From contig DXFV01000050.1 in assembly GCA_019114265.1 (NCBI GenBank), positions 55,351 through 119,350 on the forward strand: 64,000 nucleotides of DNA, written 5' to 3'. Within the stretch, counting starts at the first letter, position 1; the number at the start of each line of letters is the position of its first letter. The position numbers and the translations under genes were made by a program. The notes beneath the pieces were generated by a model that was not told the origin of the DNA, ran no database searches, and worked only from the letters and a program-made list of their open reading frames with translations. This document shows, in pieces, positions 25,539-33,066 of the stretch. The DNA is from Anaerofilum faecale (GTDB lineage Bacteria > Bacillota > Clostridia > Oscillospirales > Ruminococcaceae).

Positions 25539-27137
25539 ATGAAAACAAAGCGATTCGCCCTTGCGGTCCTGGCGGTTCTGCTGTGCGCGGCGATGCCGCT
25601 GTGCGCGCTGGCGGCCGACGGGTCCGCTGCCGCGCAGCCCGCGCTCTACGGCACCTTCTGGGCACTGGTGCCCCCCATCGTGGCCATCGCGCTGGCGCTC
25701 ATCACCAAAGAGGTGTACAGCTCGCTGTTCGTGGGCGTGCTGGTGGGCGCTGTGCTGTATTCCTTTTCCTTTGAAGGCGCCCTTTCCCACATGGTCAACG
25801 GCGGCTTCATCCAGGTGCTGTCCGATCCGGGCAACGTGGGCATCCTGATCTTCCTGGTGATCCTGGGCGCGATCGTCAGCCTGATGAACCGTGCGGGCGG
25901 TTCGGCCGCCTTCGGGCAGTGGTCGGCCAAGCACATCAAGACCCGCGCCGGCGCACAGCTGGCCACCATCGTGCTGGGCATCCTGATCTTTGTGGACGAC
26001 TACTTCAACTGCCTGACGGTGGGCAGCGTGATGCGCCCCGTCACCGACAAGCACCAGGTGTCCCGCGCGAAGCTGGCCTACCTGATCGACTCCACCGCCG
26101 CGCCCGTCTGCATCATCGCGCCCATCTCGTCCTGGGCGGCGGCCGTGACCGGCTTTGTGGAGGGCGAGGACGGCTTCTCGCTGTTCATCCGCGCCATCCC
26201 CTACAACTTCTACGCCCTGCTCACCATCGTGATGATGGTGGCGCTGGTGGGCCTGAAGCTGGACTTCGGCCCGATGGCGCGCCACGAGAAAAACGCGATG
26301 GCGGGCGACCTGTTCAGCGCGCCCGCGGCCTCCTTTGAGGAGGACGGGGACCAGCCCGCCCGCCGCGGCAAGGTGATCGACCTGGTGCTGCCGGTGGCGG
26401 TGCTGATCGTCTGCTGCGTGGTGGGCATGATCTACACCGGCGGTTTCTTCGAGGGCGCCGGCTTTGTGGAGTCCTTCTCCAACAGCAACGCCTCGCTGGG
26501 CCTGTCGATGGGCAGCCTGGTGGCGCTGGTGATCACCGTGATCATCTACAGCCTGCGCCGGGTGCTGAAATTTGCCGACTGCATGGCCTGCATCCCCGAG
26601 GGCTTCAAGGCGATGGTCCCGGCCATCCTGATCCTCACCTTTGCCTGGACCCTGAAAGCCATGACCGACAGCCTGGGCGCCACCGCCTTTGTGGACGCCG
26701 CGATGAAGGGCTCGGCCGAGGGCCTGATGAACTTCCTGCCGGCGGTGATCTTCCTGGTGGGCTGCGGCTTGGCGTTTGCCAGCGGCACCAGCTGGGGCAC
26801 CTTCGGCATCCTGATCCCCATCGTGGTGGAGGTGTTCGAGAACGACCCCGCCCTGATGATCATTGCCATCTCCGCCTGCATGGCGGGCGCTGTCTGCGGC
26901 GACCACTGCTCGCCCATCTCCGACACCACCATCATGGCCTCGGCCGGCGCCAAGTGCGACCATGTGAACCATGTGTCCACCCAGCTGCCCTACGCGATGA
27001 CGGTGGCGGCGGTGAGCTTTGTCACCTACATCGTGGCCGGCTTCGCCCAGTCGGCGCTGATCTCGCTGCCGGTGGGCATCGCGCTGCTGCTGGGCGTGCT
27101 GCTGGTGATCCGGGCGAGACAGAAAAAGAGCGCCTGA
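25539..27137 (+). CDS. NhaC-family carrier under lysine control, putative lysine transporter
   Basis: 532 residues with about twelve membrane helices; N-terminal FALAVLAVLLCAAMPLCALAA resembles a signal or first helix. NhaC-family Na+/H+ antiporter landmarks: FVGVLVGAVLY, GGSAAFGQW, FVDDYFNCLTVGSVMRPVTD, IAPISSWAAAV, LPAVIFLVGCGLAFASGTSWGTFGI and GDHCSPISDTTIMAS. Members normally annotated as Na+/H+ antiporters but preceded by an L box are believed to import lysine; the riboswitch here supports that reading. GTGAGGAG precedes the ATG. Monocistronic, apart from a tiny downstream frame. Confidence 0.88.
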   Translation: MKTKRFALAVLAVLLCAAMPLCALAADGSAAAQPALYGTFWALVPPIVAIALALITKEVYSSLFVGVLVGAVLYSFSFEGALSHMVNGGFIQVLSDPGNVGILIFLVILGAIVSLMNRAGGSAAFGQWSAKHIKTRAGAQLATIVLGILIFVDDYFNCLTVGSVMRPVTDKHQVSRAKLAYLIDSTAAPVCIIAPISSWAAAVTGFVEGEDGFSLFIRAIPYNFYALLTIVMMVALVGLKLDFGPMARHEKNAMAGDLFSAPAASFEEDGDQPARRGKVIDLVLPVAVLIVCCVVGMIYTGGFFEGAGFVESFSNSNASLGLSMGSLVALVITVIIYSLRRVLKFADCMACIPEGFKAMVPAILILTFAWTLKAMTDSLGATAFVDAAMKGSAEGLMNFLPAVIFLVGCGLAFASGTSWGTFGILIPIVVEVFENDPALMIIAISACMAGAVCGDHCSPISDTTIMASAGAKCDHVNHVSTQLPYAMTVAAVSFVTYIVAGFAQSALISLPVGIALLLGVLLVIRARQKKSA

Positions 27138-27169
27138 ACAGACTTTCCACAGGGTTTTCCACCATTCAT

Positions 27170-27184
27170 TCAACAACTTGTTGA
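27170..27184. repeat. Perfect 15-base palindrome
   Basis: TCAACAA-C-TTGTTGA, flanked by GTTTTCC and GAAAAC-type bases and by two (T)TTCCAC motifs (27145-27162), 33 bases after the carrier stop. No T-tract follows, so it is more like a protein site than a terminator. Confidence 0.5.
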
Positions 27185-27247
27185 AAACTTTCCCGCCCCT
27201 TCCTCGTTCTGTTTTTTGAAAGGAACGAACGAAAGGGGGACAGCGGG

Positions 27248-27325
27248 ATGAAACGGATCTGGATCGCGGTGCTTGCCGCCGCGGTGCTGGCGTTTTTGTG
27301 GGCCAGACACTGTGCAAAGCGATGA
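27248..27325 (+). CDS. Possible 25-residue membrane peptide
   Basis: Encodes a basic start (MKR), one hydrophobic helix (IWIAVLAAAVLAFLWA) and a basic end (RHCAKR). AAAGGGGG lies 7 bases upstream and a strong terminator follows 7 bases after the stop, which argues for a real small gene. Not recognised; it could act on the neighbouring carrier, but that is a guess. Confidence 0.4.
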   Translation: MKRIWIAVLAAAVLAFLWARHCAKR

Positions 27326-27332
27326 AAAAAGG

Positions 27333-27384
27333 ACCCCATCCCCGCGTCCGCCCTGTGAGGGCGCGGGGGTGGGGTTTGCTTTTT
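27333..27384 (+). terminator. Terminator after the lysine carrier/small peptide
   Basis: Stem with arms ACCCCATCCCCGCG and its near complement GCGGGGGTGGGGT, followed by TTGCTTTTT. Confidence 0.8.
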
Positions 27385-27439
27385 CGCGGCAGGGGGGAAG
27401 GTGTTTTTTCTTTCGCTGTACCTGTTCTCGGTGCAAGGA

Positions 27440-27476
27440 GGGGAAGCCCTCCCCTCATCAGTCGCCGTCCGGCGGA
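27440..27476. repeat. Dispersed intergenic repeat, truncated copy 3
   Basis: Carries GGGGAAGCCCTCCCCTCATCAGTCGCC (27440-27466) only; the rest of the module is missing. The gene-free stretch 27326-27823 holds this, two terminators and otherwise nothing I can assign. Confidence 0.65.
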
Positions 27477-27696
27477 CATGCGCCGACGGCGGCGATACCG
27501 GCGGGGAAGCCTTTGGCAAAAACCAGCGGTGCGGGCCGTTCGATCAAGCGCTTTCCCCTGCGTCGGTCTTCCGCAGCAAGTGCTCCTGTGGGATCCTATT
27601 CTCCCAACTTACCGGTTCGAGCTGTCCGATTCTCTGCGTTCTTTACCAGTATTTTATCCCACCCTACCCGGTATACCGCATTCTCTTTCCCGATAC

Positions 27697-27726
27697 AAAA
27701 AAGGCCGCCTTTCGGTGACCTTTTTG
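27697..27726 (-). terminator. Terminator of the corrinoid operon
   Basis: On the minus strand AAAGGTCACC-GAAA-GGCGGCCTTTTTT, stem with one mismatch and a T-run. A second strong hairpin (GGGCCGCAAGCC...GGCTTGCGGCCC, 27738-27765) lies just before it. Confidence 0.65.
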
Positions 27727-27823
27727 ACAGGCTGAGGGCCGCAAGCCATCCGGCTTGCGGCCCTTTCTCTGTCTGTGTAAACTGTGCGCGGCGGGACGGC
27801 ATCCGGGGGGGCCGGGCGCCGGC

Positions 27824-29329
27824 TCAGAACTCCATGCACTCCACGTATTCGTCCATGAACACCGGGTCGGTGCTCAGGTCGAGGGTGTGGGCGGAGTTTG
27901 CCAGCGCCTCGGTGCGCGCGGCAAAGGCGCGGTTTTGCAGGATCATCGCCGCGCCCGACAGCGCCGCGTTGCCCAGCACCACCGCGCGGTGTTCCAGCTC
28001 GGCCGGGTAGAGGCCGATCGACGCCGCGCTGTGCAGGTCGAGATAGCTGCCGAAGCCGCCCGCAATGGCAAGGCACTGCACGCCCTCCGCCGCCAGACCC
28101 GCGTGGTGCAGCAGCGCCTTCGCGCCGGCGCAGACGGCGCTCTTGGCCAGCTGCACCATCCGCACGTCCTTCTGGGTGATGCACACGCCGTCCGCCAGCG
28201 GGAACTCGTCCTCGTCCAGGCAGCCGGTCTCGTCCATCGCTTCCAGCTCCTTCATCGCCGCCAGCGCGTCCACGATGCCGCTGCCGCAGATGCCCCTGGG
28301 GGCGGTCTCGCCCAGCACGTGCAGCCGCACGCCGCCGTTTTCCACCGTCACATGGTCCACGGCGCCCGGCGCGCCCTGCATCCCGCAGGACAGCCCCGCG
28401 CCCTCAAAGGCGGGGCCTGCCGCCGTGGAGCAGCAGCGCAGCGCGCCGCCGTGCCACAGGGCCATCTCGCCGTTGGTGCCGATGTCGATCAGCAGGGCGG
28501 TGTCGGGCCGGTTGCAGATCCCGCTGGCCAGCAGCGCGGTGGTGATGTCCGCCCCCACAAAGGCGGACATGCACCGGGGCAGATACGCCCGTGCGCCCGG
28601 CGCGCAGCCCAGCTCCAGCGCCGACGCCTCCACCCACTCGCCGAACAGCCGCTTTGCCTCGAACGGCGCGGTGGAGAGCGGAGAGGGGTCCTCGCCCGTG
28701 AAGAGGTGCAGCATGGCGGTGTTGCCGGTGACGACCAGACAGTCGATGGAATCCGGCGCAAGGCCGGCGTCCCGCTCCATCCCGCGCAGCAGGCCGGCGA
28801 TGGCGCTGCGCACGCAGGCGGCCAGCGCGCCGGCGCTGCCCTGCATGGCGGCCCCTACGCGGGTGATGACGTCTGCGCCGAAGGTGCGCTGGGGGTTGGG
28901 CGCGGCGGCGCGCGCCAGCAGGCCGCTCTCGCCGTACAGCGCGGCCGCCAGCGTGGTGGTGCCGATGTCCACCGCGGCGCCGTACCGGGCGAACAGCGGC
29001 TGCTTTTCAAATGCGGGCATCACGCCGTCCAGACGGATGCGGCCCACCGCCTCGTCGGCCGAAGGCCACACCTCGGCGTCCCCCTCCAGCGCGGTGCAGC
29101 AGGCCAGCCGCACCCCCTGCGCCAGCAGGCCGCCCAGCGCGCTGGTTTCCTCGGCGGTGGGGGCCGAAAGACGGCCCGCCGCCTTCACGCGGCATTTGCC
29201 GCAGCGTCCCTTCCCGCCGCAGGGCATGTCGGGACTGTGCCCCTCATGACGCAGCAGGTCGGACAGTTTCTGTCCGACCTGCGCTTCCACAACAAGAGGC
29301 GAGGGGAGATGTATGGTCACGCGGGGCAT
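27824..29329 (-). CDS. Reductive activase of corrinoid proteins (2Fe-2S + ASKHA ATPase)
   Basis: 501 residues. N-terminal 2Fe-2S ferredoxin domain with Cys37, Cys43, Cys46 and Cys77/78 (PCGGKGRCGKC...RLACC); then the corrinoid-activator ASKHA ATPase (DUF4445-type) with AVDIGTTTLAAALY, VVTGNTAMLHL, LLIDIGTNGE, GGICGSG-like RGICGSGIVD and AGGFGSYLD. Such enzymes use ATP to drive one-electron reduction of inactive Co(II) to Co(I) in methyl-carrier corrinoid proteins. It overlaps the DUF2284 gene by 13 bases and is last in the operon with its likely client, the corrinoid protein. Confidence 0.9.
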   Translation of the reverse strand: MPRVTIHLPSPLVVEAQVGQKLSDLLRHEGHSPDMPCGGKGRCGKCRVKAAGRLSAPTAEETSALGGLLAQGVRLACCTALEGDAEVWPSADEAVGRIRLDGVMPAFEKQPLFARYGAAVDIGTTTLAAALYGESGLLARAAAPNPQRTFGADVITRVGAAMQGSAGALAACVRSAIAGLLRGMERDAGLAPDSIDCLVVTGNTAMLHLFTGEDPSPLSTAPFEAKRLFGEWVEASALELGCAPGARAYLPRCMSAFVGADITTALLASGICNRPDTALLIDIGTNGEMALWHGGALRCCSTAAGPAFEGAGLSCGMQGAPGAVDHVTVENGGVRLHVLGETAPRGICGSGIVDALAAMKELEAMDETGCLDEDEFPLADGVCITQKDVRMVQLAKSAVCAGAKALLHHAGLAAEGVQCLAIAGGFGSYLDLHSAASIGLYPAELEHRAVVLGNAALSGAAMILQNRAFAARTEALANSAHTLDLSTDPVFMDEYVECMEF

Positions 29330-29895
29330 TCCGCATCCTCCTCGTCAAACAGCACCGCGCCGAAATAGGTGACGGTGTCCTGTCCGTTGATGTATTTCAT
29401 CCCGGCCAGCTCGGCCAGCCGCGACACGTTGACGCCATACGCCTCCAGCGAGGCCAGCGCCTTTTGGGGAAAGCGGCAGGGCTTTCCCTCCTGCTTTGCG
29501 CACACCGGGCACACCCGGCATCCGCCCGCGCCCAGATACAGCGCGTTTTGGCCGAACAGGCCGGGCAGACCGCCGCGCACCTTCCGGGCCAGCTCGTTCA
29601 TCCGCTGCCCGGCCGCCATCATGCCTTCAAAGTCGTAGCTGTCCTCCAGCGCGTCCACCGTCTGGTAGACCAGCGCGCGACGGTACCGCCGCGCACGGGC
29701 GATCAGCTCCTCCACCGGGCCGACATGCGGCGGGCACATCCAGCTGCGCCCGTACATCCCGCAGGCGTTGCTCTCGCACAGCTTGCGGAAGGCCGGTTCA
29801 AACTCGATCTTCTCCACCGGCACCACCGCCGCCCGGAACGCGCCCCAGTCCAGCAGTGTCCGCACCAGCAGCTCTTCCTTCTGCCGCGTGTCCAT
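29317..29895 (-). CDS. DUF2284 metal-binding protein
   Basis: 192 residues. Cys-rich: CESNACGMYGRSWMCPPH near the N-terminus and GCRVCPVCAKQEGKPC near 145, the signature of DUF2284, presumed to bind Fe-S or another metal. These proteins often occur beside corrinoid methyltransferase genes, but their reaction is not established. It begins 6 bases after the corrinoid-protein stop with only a weak ribosome site, so translation is probably coupled. Length is normal for the family. Confidence 0.85.
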   Translation of the reverse strand: MDTRQKEELLVRTLLDWGAFRAAVVPVEKIEFEPAFRKLCESNACGMYGRSWMCPPHVGPVEELIARARRYRRALVYQTVDALEDSYDFEGMMAAGQRMNELARKVRGGLPGLFGQNALYLGAGGCRVCPVCAKQEGKPCRFPQKALASLEAYGVNVSRLAELAGMKYINGQDTVTYFGAVLFDEEDAECPA

Positions 29896-29901
29896 CGCGC
29901 T

Positions 29902-30540
29902 TCAGGCGCCCTTGCACAGCGCCACGGCGGCGTCGGCGGCGGTGGCGGCATCGGGGGTGTAGCAGTCGGCGCCGATCTGCTTGCAGAAGGTGTCGGTCAC
30001 GGGGGCGCCGCCCACCATGATCTTCACATGGTCGCGGATACCGGCGGTCTCCGCCTGCTTCACGACCTCCTCCATCACGCCCATGGTGGTGGTCAGCAGG
30101 GCGGAGCAGCAGATCACCTGGCAGCCCTGCTCCTTGGCGGTCTCGATGTACTTCTCGGGGGGGACGTCGGTGCCCAGGTCCACGACTTCCAGGCCCTTGC
30201 CCTCCATCATCATCTTCACCAGGTTCTTGCCGATGTCGTGCAGGTCGCCCTTCACGGTGCCGATGCACACCTTGCCGCTGGCCTGCACGCCGGCCTCGGC
30301 CATCAGGGGCTTCAGCAGGCTGGCGCCCATGTTCATCGCGCGGGCGGCCACCAGGACCTCGGGCACAAAGACCTCGTTGTTCTTGAATTTCTCGCCGATC
30401 ACGCTCATGCCGGCCAGCAGGCCGTCCTCCAGGATCTCGCGCACGGGGATGCCCTGGTCGATGGCCTGCTGCACCAGCTCCTTCACGATCTTGGCCTTGC
30501 CGCGCTGCAGGTTTTCGGAAATATCAGTCAGGATGCTCAT
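29902..30540 (-). CDS. Cobalamin-binding methyl-carrier (corrinoid) protein
   Basis: 212 residues. N-terminal helical cap (~1-85, with DGLLAGMSVIGEKF) and a C-terminal Rossmann-like B12 domain with GTVKGDLHDIGKNLV (the DxHxxG motif, whose His ligates cobalt), CCSALLTTTM and MVGGAPV. It is the MtbC/MttC/MtaC class that carries a methyl group between a substrate-specific methyltransferase and a second enzyme. No MttB/MtaB-type methyltransferase is present here. GGGAGGAACC precedes the ATG. First gene of the three-gene leftward operon. Confidence 0.95.
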   Translation of the reverse strand: MSILTDISENLQRGKAKIVKELVQQAIDQGIPVREILEDGLLAGMSVIGEKFKNNEVFVPEVLVAARAMNMGASLLKPLMAEAGVQASGKVCIGTVKGDLHDIGKNLVKMMMEGKGLEVVDLGTDVPPEKYIETAKEQGCQVICCSALLTTTMGVMEEVVKQAETAGIRDHVKIMVGGAPVTDTFCKQIGADCYTPDAATAADAAVALCKGA

Positions 30541-30602
30541 GGTACGGTTCCTCCCATTGATTGAGTGTTGGTTTGCCCCGCGGGGCTTTTTTTCACGCTT
30601 TC

Positions 30603-30608
30603 ACTATA
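30603..30608 (-). promoter_or_regulatory. -10 box of the corrinoid operon
   Basis: Minus strand TATAGT, 62 bases before the corrinoid-protein start; the -35 is not clear, suggesting dependence on an activator such as the divergent PocR-AraC protein. Confidence 0.4.
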
Positions 30609-30735
30609 CCCCCGGCCCCGGGATTTGCCTTGTAAAAAGCAAACAAGTTTTGCACTTTTTTGTTTTCTTTTTTTTCGTGTCTTGCCTGTTTTTTTGCCAT
30701 GTCAAAAAATTACCAAAAATCTTCGGCTTTTCCTC

Positions 30736-30763
30736 TTGCCGCCCGGCCGCGAGGGTGTATACT
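30736..30763 (+). promoter_or_regulatory. Promoter of the PocR-AraC regulator
   Basis: TTGCCG (30736-30741), 16-base spacer, TATACT (30758-30763). Confidence 0.55.
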
Positions 30764-30815
30764 AAGAAGAAGGAAGGCGGCCGGCAGGCCGCAGGGCAGG
30801 GAAAGGAGGGCGTAT

Positions 30816-32084
30816 ATGCAGCTGGATTTCGATCTGCGGCTGGCACAGGAGTGTGCCAACGCGTTCTGCGGGGCCACAGGGCTTGGCTGCACCGTGTCGG
30901 ACACACAGGGGCGCGTGCTGTACGAGCGCGGGCCCGGCTGCGCCTCCTGCCGCATCTGCACGGCGGCGGGGCGTCCGCAGGAGGACTGCGCCCGCGCCCA
31001 CATCTACGGCATGACCGAGGCCGAGCGCTTCGGCGGCAAATACATCTACTTCTGTCCGATGGGCCTCACCTGCTTTGTGTCGCCCATCCTGGGCAGCCAG
31101 GGCAGCGAGGCCAAGATCACGGTGGGGCCGTTCCTGATGGTGGACCGGCAGGACTACATCGCCTGCGACCTGCAGACCCAGCTGCGCATCCCGGAAGAGC
31201 GGATGCCGGCGGTGCTGGCGCTGCTGGAGCAGATGCCCTATGTTTCGCCCGAGCGGGTGACCTGCATGTCCACCCTGGTGTTCATGGCGGTGGGTTTTTT
31301 GAACAACGTGTCGGCCTCCAGCCGGATGCTGGACACCCAGACCTCCGACGCCATCCAGAGCCAGATCACCACCTATATCCAGCAGCTGAAAGGCATCGAG
31401 GCGCCGCCCCCCTATCCCTTCGACACCGAGCGCGCGCTGCTGCGCGCGGTGGCGCAGTCGGACAAGGCGGAGGCCCAGCGGCTGCTGAACGAGCTGTTCG
31501 GGTACATATTTTTCTCGGCGGGCGGCGATTTCGAGCAGGCCAAGAGCCGGGTGTACGAGCTGCTGGTGCTCATCTGCCGCAGCGCGGTGGAGGCCGGGGC
31601 CGACCCCGAGCAGACCCTGCGCCTGAGCCATCAATACCGCCAGGACCTGCCGCGCCTGGCCGACGTGGACGCGCTGTGCCTGTGGCTGACGCGGGTGATG
31701 AACTCGTTCATGGACCGCATCTTCAACTTCACCGGCGTCAAGCACGCCAACATCATCCACCAGAGCATCCAGTACCTGAACGCGAACTATGCCCGCCATA
31801 TCACGCTGGACGAGATGGCGCAGCGGGTGTACCTGTCGCCGGCCTATTTCAGCCGGGTGTTCAAGCAGGAGATGGGCTGCACCTTCAGCGCCTACCTGAA
31901 CCGGGTGCGCATCGAGCGCAGCAAGGCGCTTCTGCTGCACCGCAGCATCCGCCTGACCGACATCGCCCTTCTGGTGGGCTTCGAGGACCAGAGCTATTTC
32001 ACCAAGGTATTCAAAAAGGTCACCGGCATGACGCCGCTGCAGTTCCGCGAAACCAAGGGCGGCGGCCTGAAAGCCCGGCCCTGA
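30816..32084 (+). CDS. PocR-domain AraC-family regulator
   Basis: 422 residues. The N-terminal ~160 residues are a PocR ligand-sensing domain with conserved Cys (PGCASCRICTAAGRP, EDCARAH, YFCPMGLTCFVSPIL), known from PocR and one-carbon/corrinoid regulators. The C-terminal ~105 residues are an AraC double helix-turn-helix (ITLDEMAQRVYLSPAYFSRVFK and LTDIALLVGFEDQSYFTKVFKK). It is divergent from the corrinoid operon, which it very likely activates in response to the methylated substrate or a C1 compound. ATG 30816 follows GGAAAGGAGGG; upstream in-frame starts lack this. Confidence 0.9.
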   Translation: MQLDFDLRLAQECANAFCGATGLGCTVSDTQGRVLYERGPGCASCRICTAAGRPQEDCARAHIYGMTEAERFGGKYIYFCPMGLTCFVSPILGSQGSEAKITVGPFLMVDRQDYIACDLQTQLRIPEERMPAVLALLEQMPYVSPERVTCMSTLVFMAVGFLNNVSASSRMLDTQTSDAIQSQITTYIQQLKGIEAPPPYPFDTERALLRAVAQSDKAEAQRLLNELFGYIFFSAGGDFEQAKSRVYELLVLICRSAVEAGADPEQTLRLSHQYRQDLPRLADVDALCLWLTRVMNSFMDRIFNFTGVKHANIIHQSIQYLNANYARHITLDEMAQRVYLSPAYFSRVFKQEMGCTFSAYLNRVRIERSKALLLHRSIRLTDIALLVGFEDQSYFTKVFKKVTGMTPLQFRETKGGGLKARP

Positions 32085-32106
32085 TACAATAGAAAGGATG
32101 AAAAAC

Positions 32107-32496
32107 ATGAAGAAAAAACAGATCTTGCTGGCGGTGGCTGCCCTTGTGGTGCTGGCCGCCGCGATGGTGGGGGTATACCTGGCGTTTGGGCCGCAGGCCC
32201 ACGCCGGCGAAAAGACCATCACCGTGCAGGTGGTGACCGACGAAAGCGCAGAGGCGTTCACCATCCGCACCCGGGAGGAATTCCTCCGCGGCGCGCTGGA
32301 GCAGGAGGGCATGGTGGAGGGCCAGGAGAGCGCCACCGGCCTGTATGTGCAGACGGTGAACGGCATCACCGCCGACGAGAGCCGGCAGCAGTGGTGGTGC
32401 TTCACCAAAGCGGGGGAAACGCTGATGACCGGCGTGGATTCCACCCCGATCGCGGACGGCGACGTCTTTGAGATCACCCTCACCACCGGGTGGTAA
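32107..32496 (+). CDS. DUF4430 lipid/membrane-anchored or secreted protein
   Basis: 129 residues. N-terminal export signal (KKKQILLAVAALVVLAAAMVGVYLAF), then a DUF4430 domain (TVQVVTDESAEAFTIRTREEFLRGALEQ, and WWCFTKAGE), which resembles the C-terminal domain of transcobalamin and is often encoded beside ECF S-components. No lipobox Cys is evident. It probably acts outside the membrane with the next gene as a vitamin-capturing partner. ATG 32107 was preferred because AAAGG is 8 bases upstream; ATG 32098 abuts it. The stop is one base before the next ATG. Confidence 0.8.
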   Translation: MKKKQILLAVAALVVLAAAMVGVYLAFGPQAHAGEKTITVQVVTDESAEAFTIRTREEFLRGALEQEGMVEGQESATGLYVQTVNGITADESRQQWWCFTKAGETLMTGVDSTPIADGDVFEITLTTGW

Positions 32497-32497
32497 G

Positions 32498-32998
32498 ATG
32501 AAGCTGCGTTTGCAAGAGCTGGTGGCGGCGGGCCTTCTGGCGGCGCTGCTGTATGCCCAGCAGGTGCTGCTGAGCGGCCTGCCGAACATCCACCTCACGG
32601 CGCTGCTGGTGATGCTGTACGCGGTGTGTCTGCCGCGGCTGGCGATGCCGGCGGTGGCGGTGTTCATCCTGCTGGAAGGCATCACCTACGGGTTCGGCAT
32701 CTGGTGGGTGAGCTATCTGTATATCTGGCCGCTGCTGGCGGCGATCGCGTGGTGTCTGCGCCGCTGCCGGCCGGCGGCGGTGTGGGCCGTGGTGGGCGGT
32801 GCGTTCGGGCTGTGCTTCGGCGCGCTGTGCGCCCTGCCCTACCTGTTCGCGGGCGGCCCGTCCGCGGCGCTTGCCTACTGGGTGTCCGGCATCCCCTTCG
32901 ACCTGCTCCACGGCGCCGGCAACTTTGTGCTGACGCTGCTGCTGTGGAACCCGCTGCACCGCGGCCTGTGCGAGGTGCGCCGCAGGTTCCTGTCCTGA
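32498..32998 (+). CDS. ECF-type S component-like membrane protein, possibly for cobalamin
   Basis: 166 residues, about five helices: LVAAGLLAALLYAQQVLL, ALLVMLYAVCLP, ITYGFGIWWVSYLYIWPLLAAIAW, AVVGGAFGLCFGALCALPYLF and PFDLLHGAGNFVLTLLL. The GIPFDLLHGAGN segment is typical of ECF S components of the DUF4430-linked kind. The substrate is inferred as a cobalamin-type vitamin from the DUF4430 partner and the corrinoid operon. The ATG follows the previous stop by one base. A bidirectional terminator closes the operon. Confidence 0.75.
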   Translation: MKLRLQELVAAGLLAALLYAQQVLLSGLPNIHLTALLVMLYAVCLPRLAMPAVAVFILLEGITYGFGIWWVSYLYIWPLLAAIAWCLRRCRPAAVWAVVGGAFGLCFGALCALPYLFAGGPSAALAYWVSGIPFDLLHGAGNFVLTLLLWNPLHRGLCEVRRRFLS

Positions 32999-33005
32999 CA
33001 CAAAC

Positions 33006-33047
33006 AACGCCGCCCGGCACAGCGTGCGCTGTGCCGGGCGGCGTTTT
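33006..33047. terminator. Bidirectional terminator between ECF gene and htrA
   Basis: 17-base stem AACGCCGCCCGGCACAG/CTGTGCCGGGCGGCGTT with T-rich flanks on both strands; serves the two convergent genes. Confidence 0.9.
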
Positions 33048-33066
33048 GCTTGTATAGGGATCTGTA

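Noticed and set aside
24957..27479. 840-codon minus-strand frame over the NhaC-family carrier
   Set aside because: His/Gly/Gln-rich translation with no family, opposite a clear membrane protein and the lysine riboswitch.
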